Shown here: positions 1-6,301 of the stretch, piece after piece | How the letters are laid out: the number at the start of each line of letters is the position of its first letter | Position numbering within the stretch: position 1 is the first letter of the stretch | Source of the DNA: DASYQV01 sp036005125 | Lineage (GTDB): Bacteria > Acidobacteriota > Vicinamibacteria > Vicinamibacterales > UBA2999 | NCBI GenBank assembly: GCA_036005125.1 | Contig: DASYQV010000298.1 | Span: 1 to 11,399 of the forward strand | Reading direction: 5' to 3' | Length of the DNA: 11,399 nt | Program-made: the position numbers and the translations under genes | Notes under the pieces: model-generated | The model's database searches: none | Seen by the model: only the letters and a program-made list of their open reading frames with translations | What the model was told of the DNA's origin: nothing

Positions 1-716
1 TCGTGTTCCTGCTCGGCATCGCGATGTTCGGGGCGATTGCCTTCGTGCCGCTGTTCGTCCAGATCGTCATGGGCGGCACGGCCACCGAGGCTGGGCAGGC
101 GCTGACGCCGTTGTTCCTCGGATGGGTGCTCACCTCGGTGCTTGGTGCAGGCGCCAGCGTGCGCCTGGGATACCGGCCGGTCGCTGTAACGGGCGCTACG
201 CTCCTGACGCTGGGCTTTGCCGGTCTCTCGATGCTCGACGCGGACACGCGCCGTGCGTTCCTGATCGTGAACGTGCTGCTGCTGGGCTGCGGGATGGGAT
301 TGTCGATGCTGTCGCTGCTGCTGGCCGTGCAGCACGGCGTGCCTCGTTCGCGGCTCGGCGTGGCCACCTCACTCAACCAGTTTTCGCGGAGTATCGGCGC
401 GGCGATTGGCGTCGCCGCCATGGGCGCGCTCCTCTCGCGCGAGCTCACCGGGCTCGATCTGCCGGGCGGCGTGCAGGCCGTGGCCGCCGGCGCCATGCAG
501 ATACACGGCGCGGTGCGTGTGCAGTTTGCCGTCGCCCTGAGGCACGTCTTCACCTTTGGCGCGCTCATCTCCGGTGCCGCGCTCGCCGGGACGTGCTTTC
601 TTCCGCCGGTGGATCTGTCGCGCGGCGTGCCAATCGGCGCGGGCGAAGCCATGCTCGCCGCGGAGATGGCCAGCCTCGAATCCGAGGGGGAGCCCGAGGC
701 GGTCAAGGGATCGTGA
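1..716 (+). CDS. MFS drug-efflux transporter, DHA2/EmrB-like, C-terminal part (5' end outside window)
   Basis: This is the C-terminal part (about 237 residues) of an inner-membrane proton-coupled efflux transporter of the major facilitator superfamily. Six hydrophobic segments are visible, at residues of about 1-22, 34-54, 58-79, 86-110, 128-146 and 178-200 of the visible part. This fits helices 9-14 of a 14-helix DHA2 carrier. The segment GVATSLNQFSRSIGAAIGVA matches the conserved late-helix motif of EmrB/QacA-type proteins (glycine-rich, R-x-x-G-x-x-x-G). The open frame runs to the window edge with no convincing start. The GTG at position 3 lies inside a membrane helix, so the true start is upstream. 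The hydrophilic tail after the last helix is about 35 residues long. The substrate cannot be told from this half. Family assignment is secure, and DHA2 rather than another MFS subgroup is likely. Confidence 0.88.
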   Translation, partial: VFLLGIAMFGAIAFVPLFVQIVMGGTATEAGQALTPLFLGWVLTSVLGAGASVRLGYRPVAVTGATLLTLGFAGLSMLDADTRRAFLIVNVLLLGCGMGLSMLSLLLAVQHGVPRSRLGVATSLNQFSRSIGAAIGVAAMGALLSRELTGLDLPGGVQAVAAGAMQIHGAVRVQFAVALRHVFTFGALISGAALAGTCFLPPVDLSRGVPIGAGEAMLAAEMASLESEGEPEAVKGS

Positions 717-970
717 TCACACCTCGCGCATCGAGCGGCGGTGTCCGCAAATGCGACTCGGCTTTGTCTGGCTGCCATACGACGACACGGACGGCGGTGA
801 GCCGCGCTCGAGCGCACAGGAGACAACGCTTACACAGTTCCAGGCGCAGGAAAACCATTTGTGCTTTTTCTTTGCGGCGTTCGTGTCCGTTGTCGTTCTC
901 CTCGATCACCTGACGCTCCTCCCAGGGGACGGAGATCGCCCCGGCACGAAGCTCGCACATATCCGTCAAG
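717..970. other. Intergenic region, no gene recognised
   Basis: These 254 bases separate the transporter from the NYN gene. Frames running through here are continuations of out-of-frame shadows of the flanking genes. I see no strong hairpin followed by a T-run, no clear -35/-10 pair and no RNA gene. A promoter for the downstream gene is expected here, but I cannot point to it. Confidence 0.4.
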
Positions 971-1801
971 ATGGGCGAGCCCGGCCTGCGCGTCGGCGTG
1001 TACGTCGACGCCGAGAACCTGAGCAGGAACGGCGGAGAACGCATGCAGTACCGCGTGCTCCGCAACATCGCCTGCCGCGAGAACGGACAGCCGATCCGGC
1101 TCAACACCTACATCGCCTTCGACGAGCGACGGGCCGAGACCGACCGCACGTACCGCGACTCGATGCTCGAGTATTACTCGGCGGTGCGTGACGCGGGATT
1201 CAAGATCATCGAGAAGAAAGTACAGCACTTCATCGATCCGATTGGCGTCGAACGGAGCAAGGCGAACGCCGATCTCGACATGGCGGTCGATTCCCTGCTG
1301 CAGTCGGAGCATCTCGATCGCGTCGTGCTCGGCACCGGCGACGGCGATTTCGTCCAGGTCGTCCGTGCGCTGCAGAACCGGGGCTGCCGGGTCGAAATCA
1401 TCGCGTTCGACAACGTGTCGGGCAACCTGCGCCGGGAGGCGGACCAGTTTCTCTCCGGGTACCTGGTGCCGGGTCTGGTTCCGACAGCCGGCAAGCCGTG
1501 GGGCCAGCCCGGATCGCGGGTCCGCGGCGTCTGTTATTACTATCCGGGCAACGGCAAGGAGGTCGGCTTCTTCCGGTTTCTCGAACGGCCCGACGGGAAC
1601 CTGTGGCTCCGCGACGAGCGCGACGAGCACTCGCCGTATGCGTCCGCAGCGTTCCATGTCAACAACATGCCGGCTGGTTTCGATGCCACGCTGCTCCCCA
1701 GCCGCGAGATCGTCTTCGAGTTCGAGCTCGAATCGGCTGACGGCTACGAACGGCCGCGTGCCAAGGACATTTCCGTCTGCTATAAATACCCTTCCGTTTG
1801 A
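971..1801 (+). CDS. NYN domain (LabA/DUF88-like) protein with C-terminal cold-shock-like domain
   Basis: This is a predicted metal-dependent ribonuclease of the NYN (PIN-like) fold, 276 residues and cytoplasmic. The N-terminal domain (about 7-165) shows the expected acidic residues: D13 and N16 in YVDAENLS, D101 and D103 in ADLDMAVD, and D124 and D126 in GTGDGDF. In NYN families these bind a divalent metal and cleave RNA. Residues of about 182-270 look like a diverged cold-shock/OB fold. EVGFFRFL stands where the aromatic RNP1 motif would be, AAFHV stands for RNP2, and the end is strand-rich (IVFEFELESADGYERPRAKDI). This suggests a nuclease with its own RNA-binding module. The ATG at 971 is the first reasonable start and places the domain edge at residue 7, but no good Shine-Dalgarno sequence precedes it. 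RNA as the substrate is inferred from the family. Confidence 0.85.
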   Translation: MGEPGLRVGVYVDAENLSRNGGERMQYRVLRNIACRENGQPIRLNTYIAFDERRAETDRTYRDSMLEYYSAVRDAGFKIIEKKVQHFIDPIGVERSKANADLDMAVDSLLQSEHLDRVVLGTGDGDFVQVVRALQNRGCRVEIIAFDNVSGNLRREADQFLSGYLVPGLVPTAGKPWGQPGSRVRGVCYYYPGNGKEVGFFRFLERPDGNLWLRDERDEHSPYASAAFHVNNMPAGFDATLLPSREIVFEFELESADGYERPRAKDISVCYKYPSV

Positions 1802-1840
1802 TCCGCGACGAGATCGTATCCACGTCCTTGACGAGCCGGC

Positions 1841-1846
1841 TATCAT
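1841..1846 (+). promoter_or_regulatory. Possible -10 element (TATCAT) for the DinB-like gene
   Basis: A TATCAT hexamer lies 51 bases before the ATG of the DinB-like gene, in an otherwise GC-rich spacer. The same hexamer occurs on the minus strand at 8845-8850, ahead of the bicupin gene. No good -35 hexamer sits 16-18 bases upstream, so the call is weak. Confidence 0.3.
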
Positions 1847-1897
1847 ACGGCCGCGCCCGTCCTACCCCTCTTTACCCGTTTACCCGCGAGGCACAAC

Positions 1898-2407
1898 ATG
1901 GTCCTGACGAAATCCGAACTGGTGAGCTCACTGCAGCACGAAGTCCGCATCCTTCTTCATCTCGCGAGCAAGATCGACAGGGCGATGCTCGACTACCGTC
2001 CGACGCCGAAGCAGCGCAGCACGCTCGAATTGTTGAAGTACCTGAGCTACATGGGACCGACGCTCGTGAAGCTCGCCCTCGGCAAGGTTGAACGTGGCGA
2101 TCCCGGTGTCTGGATGGCCGTTCGGGACGCCGCCGAGGCGCGGGACTTCGATGAAACGCTTGCGGCGATTGCCGCGCATACGGAAACCTACGCCACCCTG
2201 CTGGCCGATGTGTCCGACGAGGACCTCCGTGCCGAGTTCGAGGGGTTCAGCGGCAAGACCACGCGGGGCGCGTTTCTCGTCAACCTCGTGCTCTGCGGCT
2301 GCGCGGCCTATCGCACGCAGTTGTTCCTGTACCTGAAGGCCTGCGGGCGCGAGGAGCTGACCACGGCCAACCTGTGGCGCGGTGTCGACGCGCCTGCTGC
2401 CGTCTGA
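1898..2407 (+). CDS. DinB-like four-helix-bundle protein, metal site apparently lost
   Basis: This 169-residue soluble protein resembles the DinB/DUF664-type superfamily, whose members are helical bundles. Many bind a metal through three histidines, and some act as thiol-dependent transferases. The opening (LHLASKIDRAMLDYRPTPKQ) and the final helix (AAYRTQLFLYLKACG) fit the family. Where a typical member has L-x-H-L in the second helix, this one has LKYLS (Y48). In the last helix, the usual H-x-x-x-H-R-G-Q pattern is replaced by C135-A-A-Y138-R-T-Q. The metal centre is therefore probably absent. The ATG at 1898 is preceded by GAGG at suitable spacing. The gene lies 53 bases upstream of the amidohydrolase on the same strand and may be cotranscribed with it. 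Biochemical role unknown. Confidence 0.8.
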   Translation: MVLTKSELVSSLQHEVRILLHLASKIDRAMLDYRPTPKQRSTLELLKYLSYMGPTLVKLALGKVERGDPGVWMAVRDAAEARDFDETLAAIAAHTETYATLLADVSDEDLRAEFEGFSGKTTRGAFLVNLVLCGCAAYRTQLFLYLKACGREELTTANLWRGVDAPAAV

Positions 2408-2460
2408 CCAGATATCTTCCTGACGCGCTCCGCGCGCCGGGCCTTTGCGAGGAGCTCCCC

Positions 2461-3528
2461 ATGCTGAATCGCAGAACGTTCTTCAAGGATGCGGCAGGCG
2501 CCGTCGCGGGAATGCTCGTCGGCGGCGCGGGAGTTGGAGGCGGTGCGTACGCGCAGACCCGTGCTGCCGACGAGCGCCGACAGGTCGTCGTCGGCGGCAA
2601 GCGCGTCAGGACCGTGGACTTTCACGCGCACTGCGAGATTCCGGGCATCAGAGAAATGATGGGGAGCAAGTCGTCCGCCAACAGCTCGCTGACGATCGGT
2701 CCGCAGCGCGTGCGGGAAATGGATACGATGGGCATCGATGTCGAAGTGCTCAGCATCAATCCTTTCTGGTACTCCGTCGAGCGGGACCTCGCTCGCCGGC
2801 TGATACGAGAGCAGAACGAGAAGCTGGCCGAGCGCTGCGCGGCGTATCCGGATCGATTCGTGGGGCTCGCCACCGTGAGCCTGCAGCACCCCGACCTCGC
2901 GGCGGCCCAGTTGGAGGAAGGCGTCAGGAAACTCGGGCTGCGCGGCGGCTCGGTCGGCGCGAACGTCAACAACGAAGATCTGGCCTCCAGTCGATTCGAT
3001 CCGTTCTGGGCCAAGGCCGACGAGATGGAAACGCCGATCTTCATCCATCCGCAAGGCGTTCCGGAGCTTGAATCCCGTCTGCGGGGCAACGGCGTGCTTG
3101 GAAACGTGATTGGAAACCCGCTGGCGACGACGATCGCGCTGTCGCATCTGATTTTCGAAGGAACGTTGGATCGGTTTCCGCGGCTGAAGATCTGTGCGGC
3201 TCACGGTGGAGGCTATCTGCCGTCCTACGCGGACCGATCCGATCACGGGTGCCTGACGTTTCCCGAGCAGTGCACCAGGACGCTCAAGAAGCGGCCTACG
3301 GATTACCTGAAGCAGATTTACGTCGATTCGCTCGTCTTCTCGGGCGAGGCGCTGCGCCACCTGATCGCCGTGTGCGGCGTCGGCCAGATCGTGCTCGGAA
3401 CGGATCATCCGTTTCCATGGACGTCAACCGCGGTCGATCATGTTCTTGGAACGGCAGGTCTGAGCAACACCGATCGCATCGCCATCCTCGGTGGCAACGC
3501 CGCCAGGCTGTTGAACATGCCGACGTAA
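2461..3528 (+). CDS. Tat-exported amidohydrolase (ACMSD-like, amidohydrolase 2 family)
   Basis: This 355-residue metal-dependent hydrolase or decarboxylase of the amidohydrolase-2 (TIM-barrel) family is exported in folded form. The N-terminus NRRTFFKD, followed by a glycine/alanine-rich hydrophobic stretch and an AYAQ cleavage area near residue 32, is a twin-arginine signal. Metal ligands are visible: H55 and H57 in DFHAHCE, H196 in FIHPQG, H248 in AAHGGGYLP and D315 in GTDHPFPW. The HGGGYLP and GTDHPFP motifs are typical of the 2-amino-3-carboxymuconate-6-semialdehyde decarboxylase group. Export argues against a cytoplasmic tryptophan-catabolism role, and the substrate is unknown. The ATG at 2461 was chosen because GAGGAG lies just upstream and it starts the Tat signal. 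The frame is open to 2374, but that extension lacks these properties. Confidence 0.88.
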   Translation: MLNRRTFFKDAAGAVAGMLVGGAGVGGGAYAQTRAADERRQVVVGGKRVRTVDFHAHCEIPGIREMMGSKSSANSSLTIGPQRVREMDTMGIDVEVLSINPFWYSVERDLARRLIREQNEKLAERCAAYPDRFVGLATVSLQHPDLAAAQLEEGVRKLGLRGGSVGANVNNEDLASSRFDPFWAKADEMETPIFIHPQGVPELESRLRGNGVLGNVIGNPLATTIALSHLIFEGTLDRFPRLKICAAHGGGYLPSYADRSDHGCLTFPEQCTRTLKKRPTDYLKQIYVDSLVFSGEALRHLIAVCGVGQIVLGTDHPFPWTSTAVDHVLGTAGLSNTDRIAILGGNAARLLNMPT

Positions 3529-3620
3529 CCTGAGGTCAGGCGTCGGTGCATCATTCAAGCCGATCCGGCACTCGACGCGATGCCTGAGTACGCGAGACAT
3601 TAGGCGGAACTGAGCACACC

Positions 3621-3845
3621 GTGACCCCGGATGAGCGGAAAGCCCATTTGCGGACGATCCTCGACCAGCACAACGAAGCCGTGCGAACCTTTCGCGCCAG
3701 CAGCGACGCGTTCGATCACAAGGTCGAGGGAATGCGACACACAATGACAGCCATTCAAGAGGCCAATCAAGCGCAACGGGAGGCGATAGACGCCATCATC
3801 GCGGCTAACAATGCGGCGCTGGCGCTGTTCAACGACGAGGCTTGA
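3621..3845 (+). CDS. Small helical hypothetical protein
   Basis: A 74-residue open frame with a GTG start and no recognised family. It is charged and alanine/glutamine-rich with no cysteines. From about residue 8 to 70 it has a spacing of hydrophobic residues (L, V, F, M, I, A) that would suit a long amphipathic helix or short coiled coil. It lacks a signal peptide and membrane segment. Third codon positions are mostly G or C, which supports coding, but no good Shine-Dalgarno sequence precedes the GTG and no in-frame ATG exists upstream. It ends 14 bases from the end of the convergent CoA transferase gene. It may be real, but a chance open frame is not excluded. Confidence 0.45.
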   Translation: MTPDERKAHLRTILDQHNEAVRTFRASSDAFDHKVEGMRHTMTAIQEANQAQREAIDAIIAANNAALALFNDEA

Positions 3846-3859
3846 TTGTCGATTTTGAT

Positions 3860-5038
3860 CTAGACCACCCCATCGCCGCGCCAGGCGGCGACGGTCGATG
3901 CATCGATGCCGAGCTCGGCCAGTATCTGATCCGTGTGCTGGCCGACGTCTGGAACGGGGCCCATGGCCGGCTCAACGCGGTCGTATGTCACGGGAGGAAG
4001 GAGCGCGCGCAGCGGGCCGGCCGGCGAATCGACCTCGCGCCAGCGATCGCGGGCGGCCAGTTGGGGATGCGCGAGGAATTGCTGGATCGTGTTCATCCTG
4101 GCGTTGGCGATCTGCGCGCGATCGAGCCGCTCGATCAGCGCCTCGGCCGACAACGTCGCGACCCGCGACGCGATGAGACCGTCGAGGACGTCACGATGCT
4201 CGACGCGCTTTGCGTTCGAGCCGAAGCGCGGGTCGGCGGCCAGGGCCGGATCCTCCAGCACGACCTCGCAGAACCGCCGCCACTCGCGCTCGTTCTGGAT
4301 GCCCAGATACACGACCTCCCCGTCTCCCGTCGTCACTGGACCATACGGCGCGATCGAAGCATGGTGGGCGCCGGTCCGCCGGGGCGCCTCGGGCCCGTAT
4401 GCCGCGTAGTACATCGGGTATCCCATCCACTCGCCCAGAGCGTCGAACAGCGAGACCTCCATTGCGGCGCCCGCGCCGGTTTTCTCGCGCACGAAGAGCG
4501 CGGTCAGCACCGACGTGTACGCGTACATGCCTGCGGCAATGTCCGCGATCGAGATACCGACCTTGGACGGCGTGTCGTTCGTGCCGGTAATCGACAGGAG
4601 ACCGGCTTCGCTCTGAATCAGCAGGTCGTACGCCTTCTTCCGCGCGTAGGGCCCGCTGGATCCGTATCCTGAAATCTCGCACGCGATGAGGCGCGGGAAC
4701 GCCGCGCGCAGCGCGCCCGCGCCGAATCCCAGCCGGTCGATCGCGCCGGGCGCGAGATTGTGGATGAAGACATCAGCCCTGGCGAGCAGTCTGCGCAGGA
4801 TGCCTTGCGCCTCGGGACGTTTGAGGTCGAGCGTGAGCGACTCCTTCGAGCGGTTGAGCCACACGAAGTGACTCGCCATCCCGCGCACGGCCGTGTCGTA
4901 CCCGCGCGCGAAGTCGCCGACCGACGGGCGCTCGATCTTGATGACGCGCGCGCCCATGTCGGCAAGCTGGCGCGTTGCGAAGGGCGCGGCCACCGCCTGC
5001 TCCACGGCGATGACTGTAACGCCGTCCAGAGGCAGCAT
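3860..5038 (-). CDS. Family III CoA transferase (CaiB/BaiF type)
   Basis: This 392-residue cytoplasmic enzyme moves coenzyme A between carboxylic acids, as formyl-CoA transferase and the CaiB and BaiF proteins do. The opening (LPLDGVTVIAVEQAVAAPFATRQLADMGARVIKIE) is the family's first Rossmann segment. It is followed by LNRSKESLTLDLK and the catalytic region around D138 in AYDLLIQSEAGL, where the family aspartate forms the acyl anhydride. The C-terminal part has the usual NARMNTIQQFLAHPQLAARDRW segment. Length matches the family norm. The frame is open to an ATG at 5083, but homology begins exactly at the ATG at 5038. The upstream 15 codons are read through one arm of an inverted repeat, so 5038 is preferred. 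No Shine-Dalgarno sequence is visible. A TACACT lies 4 bases before the start. Acyl substrate unknown. Confidence 0.9.
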   Translation of the reverse strand: MLPLDGVTVIAVEQAVAAPFATRQLADMGARVIKIERPSVGDFARGYDTAVRGMASHFVWLNRSKESLTLDLKRPEAQGILRRLLARADVFIHNLAPGAIDRLGFGAGALRAAFPRLIACEISGYGSSGPYARKKAYDLLIQSEAGLLSITGTNDTPSKVGISIADIAAGMYAYTSVLTALFVREKTGAGAAMEVSLFDALGEWMGYPMYYAAYGPEAPRRTGAHHASIAPYGPVTTGDGEVVYLGIQNEREWRRFCEVVLEDPALAADPRFGSNAKRVEHRDVLDGLIASRVATLSAEALIERLDRAQIANARMNTIQQFLAHPQLAARDRWREVDSPAGPLRALLPPVTYDRVEPAMGPVPDVGQHTDQILAELGIDASTVAAWRGDGVV

Positions 5039-5051
5039 ATGGAGTGTATGA

Positions 5052-5132
5052 CTAACGAGGCCCTGCCTCAGACGGTCGAGCATGTGGTGTGTCGAGGTCG
5101 CTGCCGGTCGGTCTGAGGCAGGGCCTCGTTAG
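5052..5132. repeat. Long perfect inverted repeat (22-bp arms)
   Basis: Arms at 5052-5073 and 5111-5132 are exact reverse complements over 22 bp and enclose 37 bases. The arms begin CTAACGAGGCCC on the left and end GGGCCTCGTTAG on the right. The element lies directly upstream of the CoA transferase start, so it would fold in that gene's 5' leader. No T-run follows it. It could be a dispersed palindromic element, an attenuator-like hairpin, or a recombination site. Confidence 0.85.
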
Positions 5133-5147
5133 ACACAGGGTTGGTTT

Positions 5148-5164
5148 GCCCCGCTCCGCGGGGC
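5148..5164. repeat. Short GC hairpin
   Basis: GCCCCGC (5148-5154) and GCGGGGC (5158-5164) form a 7-bp stem with a 3-base loop. It sits between the two long inverted repeats. In the minus direction it is followed by AAACCAACC rather than a T-run, so it is not a canonical intrinsic terminator. Confidence 0.6.
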
Positions 5165-5165
5165 G

Positions 5166-5231
5166 AGACGCCTTGACAGGCCCGCTGAAAACTTGACTCA
5201 TTTGTATGGCCTGGGGCCTGTCAAGGCGTCT
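5166..5231. repeat. Long perfect inverted repeat (18-bp arms), possible terminator of the 7297-5247 unit
   Basis: Arms at 5166-5183 and 5214-5231 are exact reverse complements over 18 bp and enclose 30 bases that contain CTGAAAACTTGACTC. The element starts 15 bases beyond the stop codon of the minus-strand SMP-30-like gene, where a transcript-end hairpin would be expected. There is no T-run, so it may stabilise or end that mRNA, or be an inserted palindromic element. The right arm runs into GTCTAACGA. Confidence 0.85.
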
Positions 5232-5246
5232 AACGATCGCACGTCG

Positions 5247-6299
5247 TTACGGAGCTGGATACCGCGCAATGCGGTTGCCGTTAATCGTGCCGAGCCAGAT
5301 TTCCTTGCCCACCTGCAGTGCGACCGTTGAACTGAAGAAGCGCTCGCTCGCCGGGTAGCGAATGATCTCCTGCGCTGTCATTGTCTTCGGGTCTATCCGC
5401 GCGACGACCGATGCCGCGTCGTCGCACACCTTTCTGAGGCACGCGATCACGCGTTTGATATCGGGACCTCCGTGGCCGGCCGCCAGAAGCGTGCCGTCAG
5501 CCTGCCAGCGGATGTTGTCCGGGTGGAACGTGACGTCAACGGTATCCCTGGCGACCTGCGTCTGTCCGCGGGAGAGTCGCATGATCTTCCTCGCCGGCCA
5601 CAGGTTGATGTAGAGCCATTTGCCGTCTCGCGTCGCTTCGATCCCGTTCGGGCCCTGGGACTCACTCCCCGGAACGATCTTCCAGCCGTCTCTGGCGCTC
5701 CATTCCCAGACTTCGCCGGTGTTCGTCGGGTCGGGCTTCGGCGGTGGATTGCCGCGGCGATTGGGACTCGTCGCCGCGAAGCCGCCCTCCGGAAGAGGGG
5801 TCACGGAGTTGAAACCCGCTGTTTGTGGCGCGACCGCACAGCCCACCCACGTGAACGTAGGTGGCCTGGCGCCGGTGTCGACCTCGAAGACCTCGATCGA
5901 CTCGCGGAAACCATGGTGAACGACATACACCTTATGGACCTGTTTCGCACCCTGCGCGACGGCGAGGCCGTGTGCGCTGAACTTCTCTTTCTCGCCAGGA
6001 TCCAGTGGCCCCGGACATGCCGCGTACGTCGTCTTGTCAAAGCGCTCCCGCGGCTTGGGCGTGGGATAGACCTGGATCGTGGAGTGATCGCGCGTGTTGA
6101 CAAGATGGACGCCGCCGCCGGTCAGCCCCGAGGCGACGACCCACTCGGATCGCGGAACCGGAACGAGATCTTCGGGACTGATCACGCCGCAGATGAACTT
6201 CACGGTACCCGCAGGTTCGCACCCGGTCGACTGCCTTGTGGCGACCGGCGGAACCGCCGAACACAGCATCAACGCGGCCAGAAACAATCGCGTCTTCAT
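5247..6299 (-). CDS. Secreted SMP-30/gluconolactonase-like beta-propeller protein
   Basis: This 350-residue protein has a Sec signal peptide (MKTRLFLAALMLCSAVPPVA) and a six-bladed propeller of the SMP-30/gluconolactonase/strictosidine-synthase-like type. Family hallmarks are visible: an acidic residue at the start of blade one (GVISPEDLVPVP), the asparagine in GPNGIEATRDGKWLYIN, and the aspartate in FHPDNIRWQADGTLLAAGHGG. In SMP-30 proteins equivalent E, N and D residues bind the catalytic calcium or other divalent ion. These suggest a lactonase- or esterase-like activity outside the cytoplasm, but the substrate is unknown. Four cysteines in the mature N-terminal and C-terminal parts could form disulfides. 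The ATG at 6299 lies 2 bases after the stop of the upstream gene, indicating translational coupling. The longer open frame to 7190 is a shadow of that gene. Confidence 0.8.
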   Translation of the reverse strand: MKTRLFLAALMLCSAVPPVATRQSTGCEPAGTVKFICGVISPEDLVPVPRSEWVVASGLTGGGVHLVNTRDHSTIQVYPTPKPRERFDKTTYAACPGPLDPGEKEKFSAHGLAVAQGAKQVHKVYVVHHGFRESIEVFEVDTGARPPTFTWVGCAVAPQTAGFNSVTPLPEGGFAATSPNRRGNPPPKPDPTNTGEVWEWSARDGWKIVPGSESQGPNGIEATRDGKWLYINLWPARKIMRLSRGQTQVARDTVDVTFHPDNIRWQADGTLLAAGHGGPDIKRVIACLRKVCDDAASVVARIDPKTMTAQEIIRYPASERFFSSTVALQVGKEIWLGTINGNRIARYPAP

Positions 6300-6301
6300 A
6301 G

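Noticed and set aside
830..1846. 338-codon minus-strand open frame opposite the NYN gene
   Set aside because: The plus strand carries the complete NYN acidic motif set; the minus-strand product has no recognisable domain.
2308..3408. 366-codon minus-strand open frame opposite the amidohydrolase
   Set aside because: It is antisense to a gene with an intact Tat signal and all metal ligands; no family features are visible in it.
3529..3540. CCTGAGGTCAGG after the amidohydrolase stop as a terminator
   Set aside because: The palindrome has only a 5-bp stem with a 2-base loop and no T-run, so it is too weak to call.
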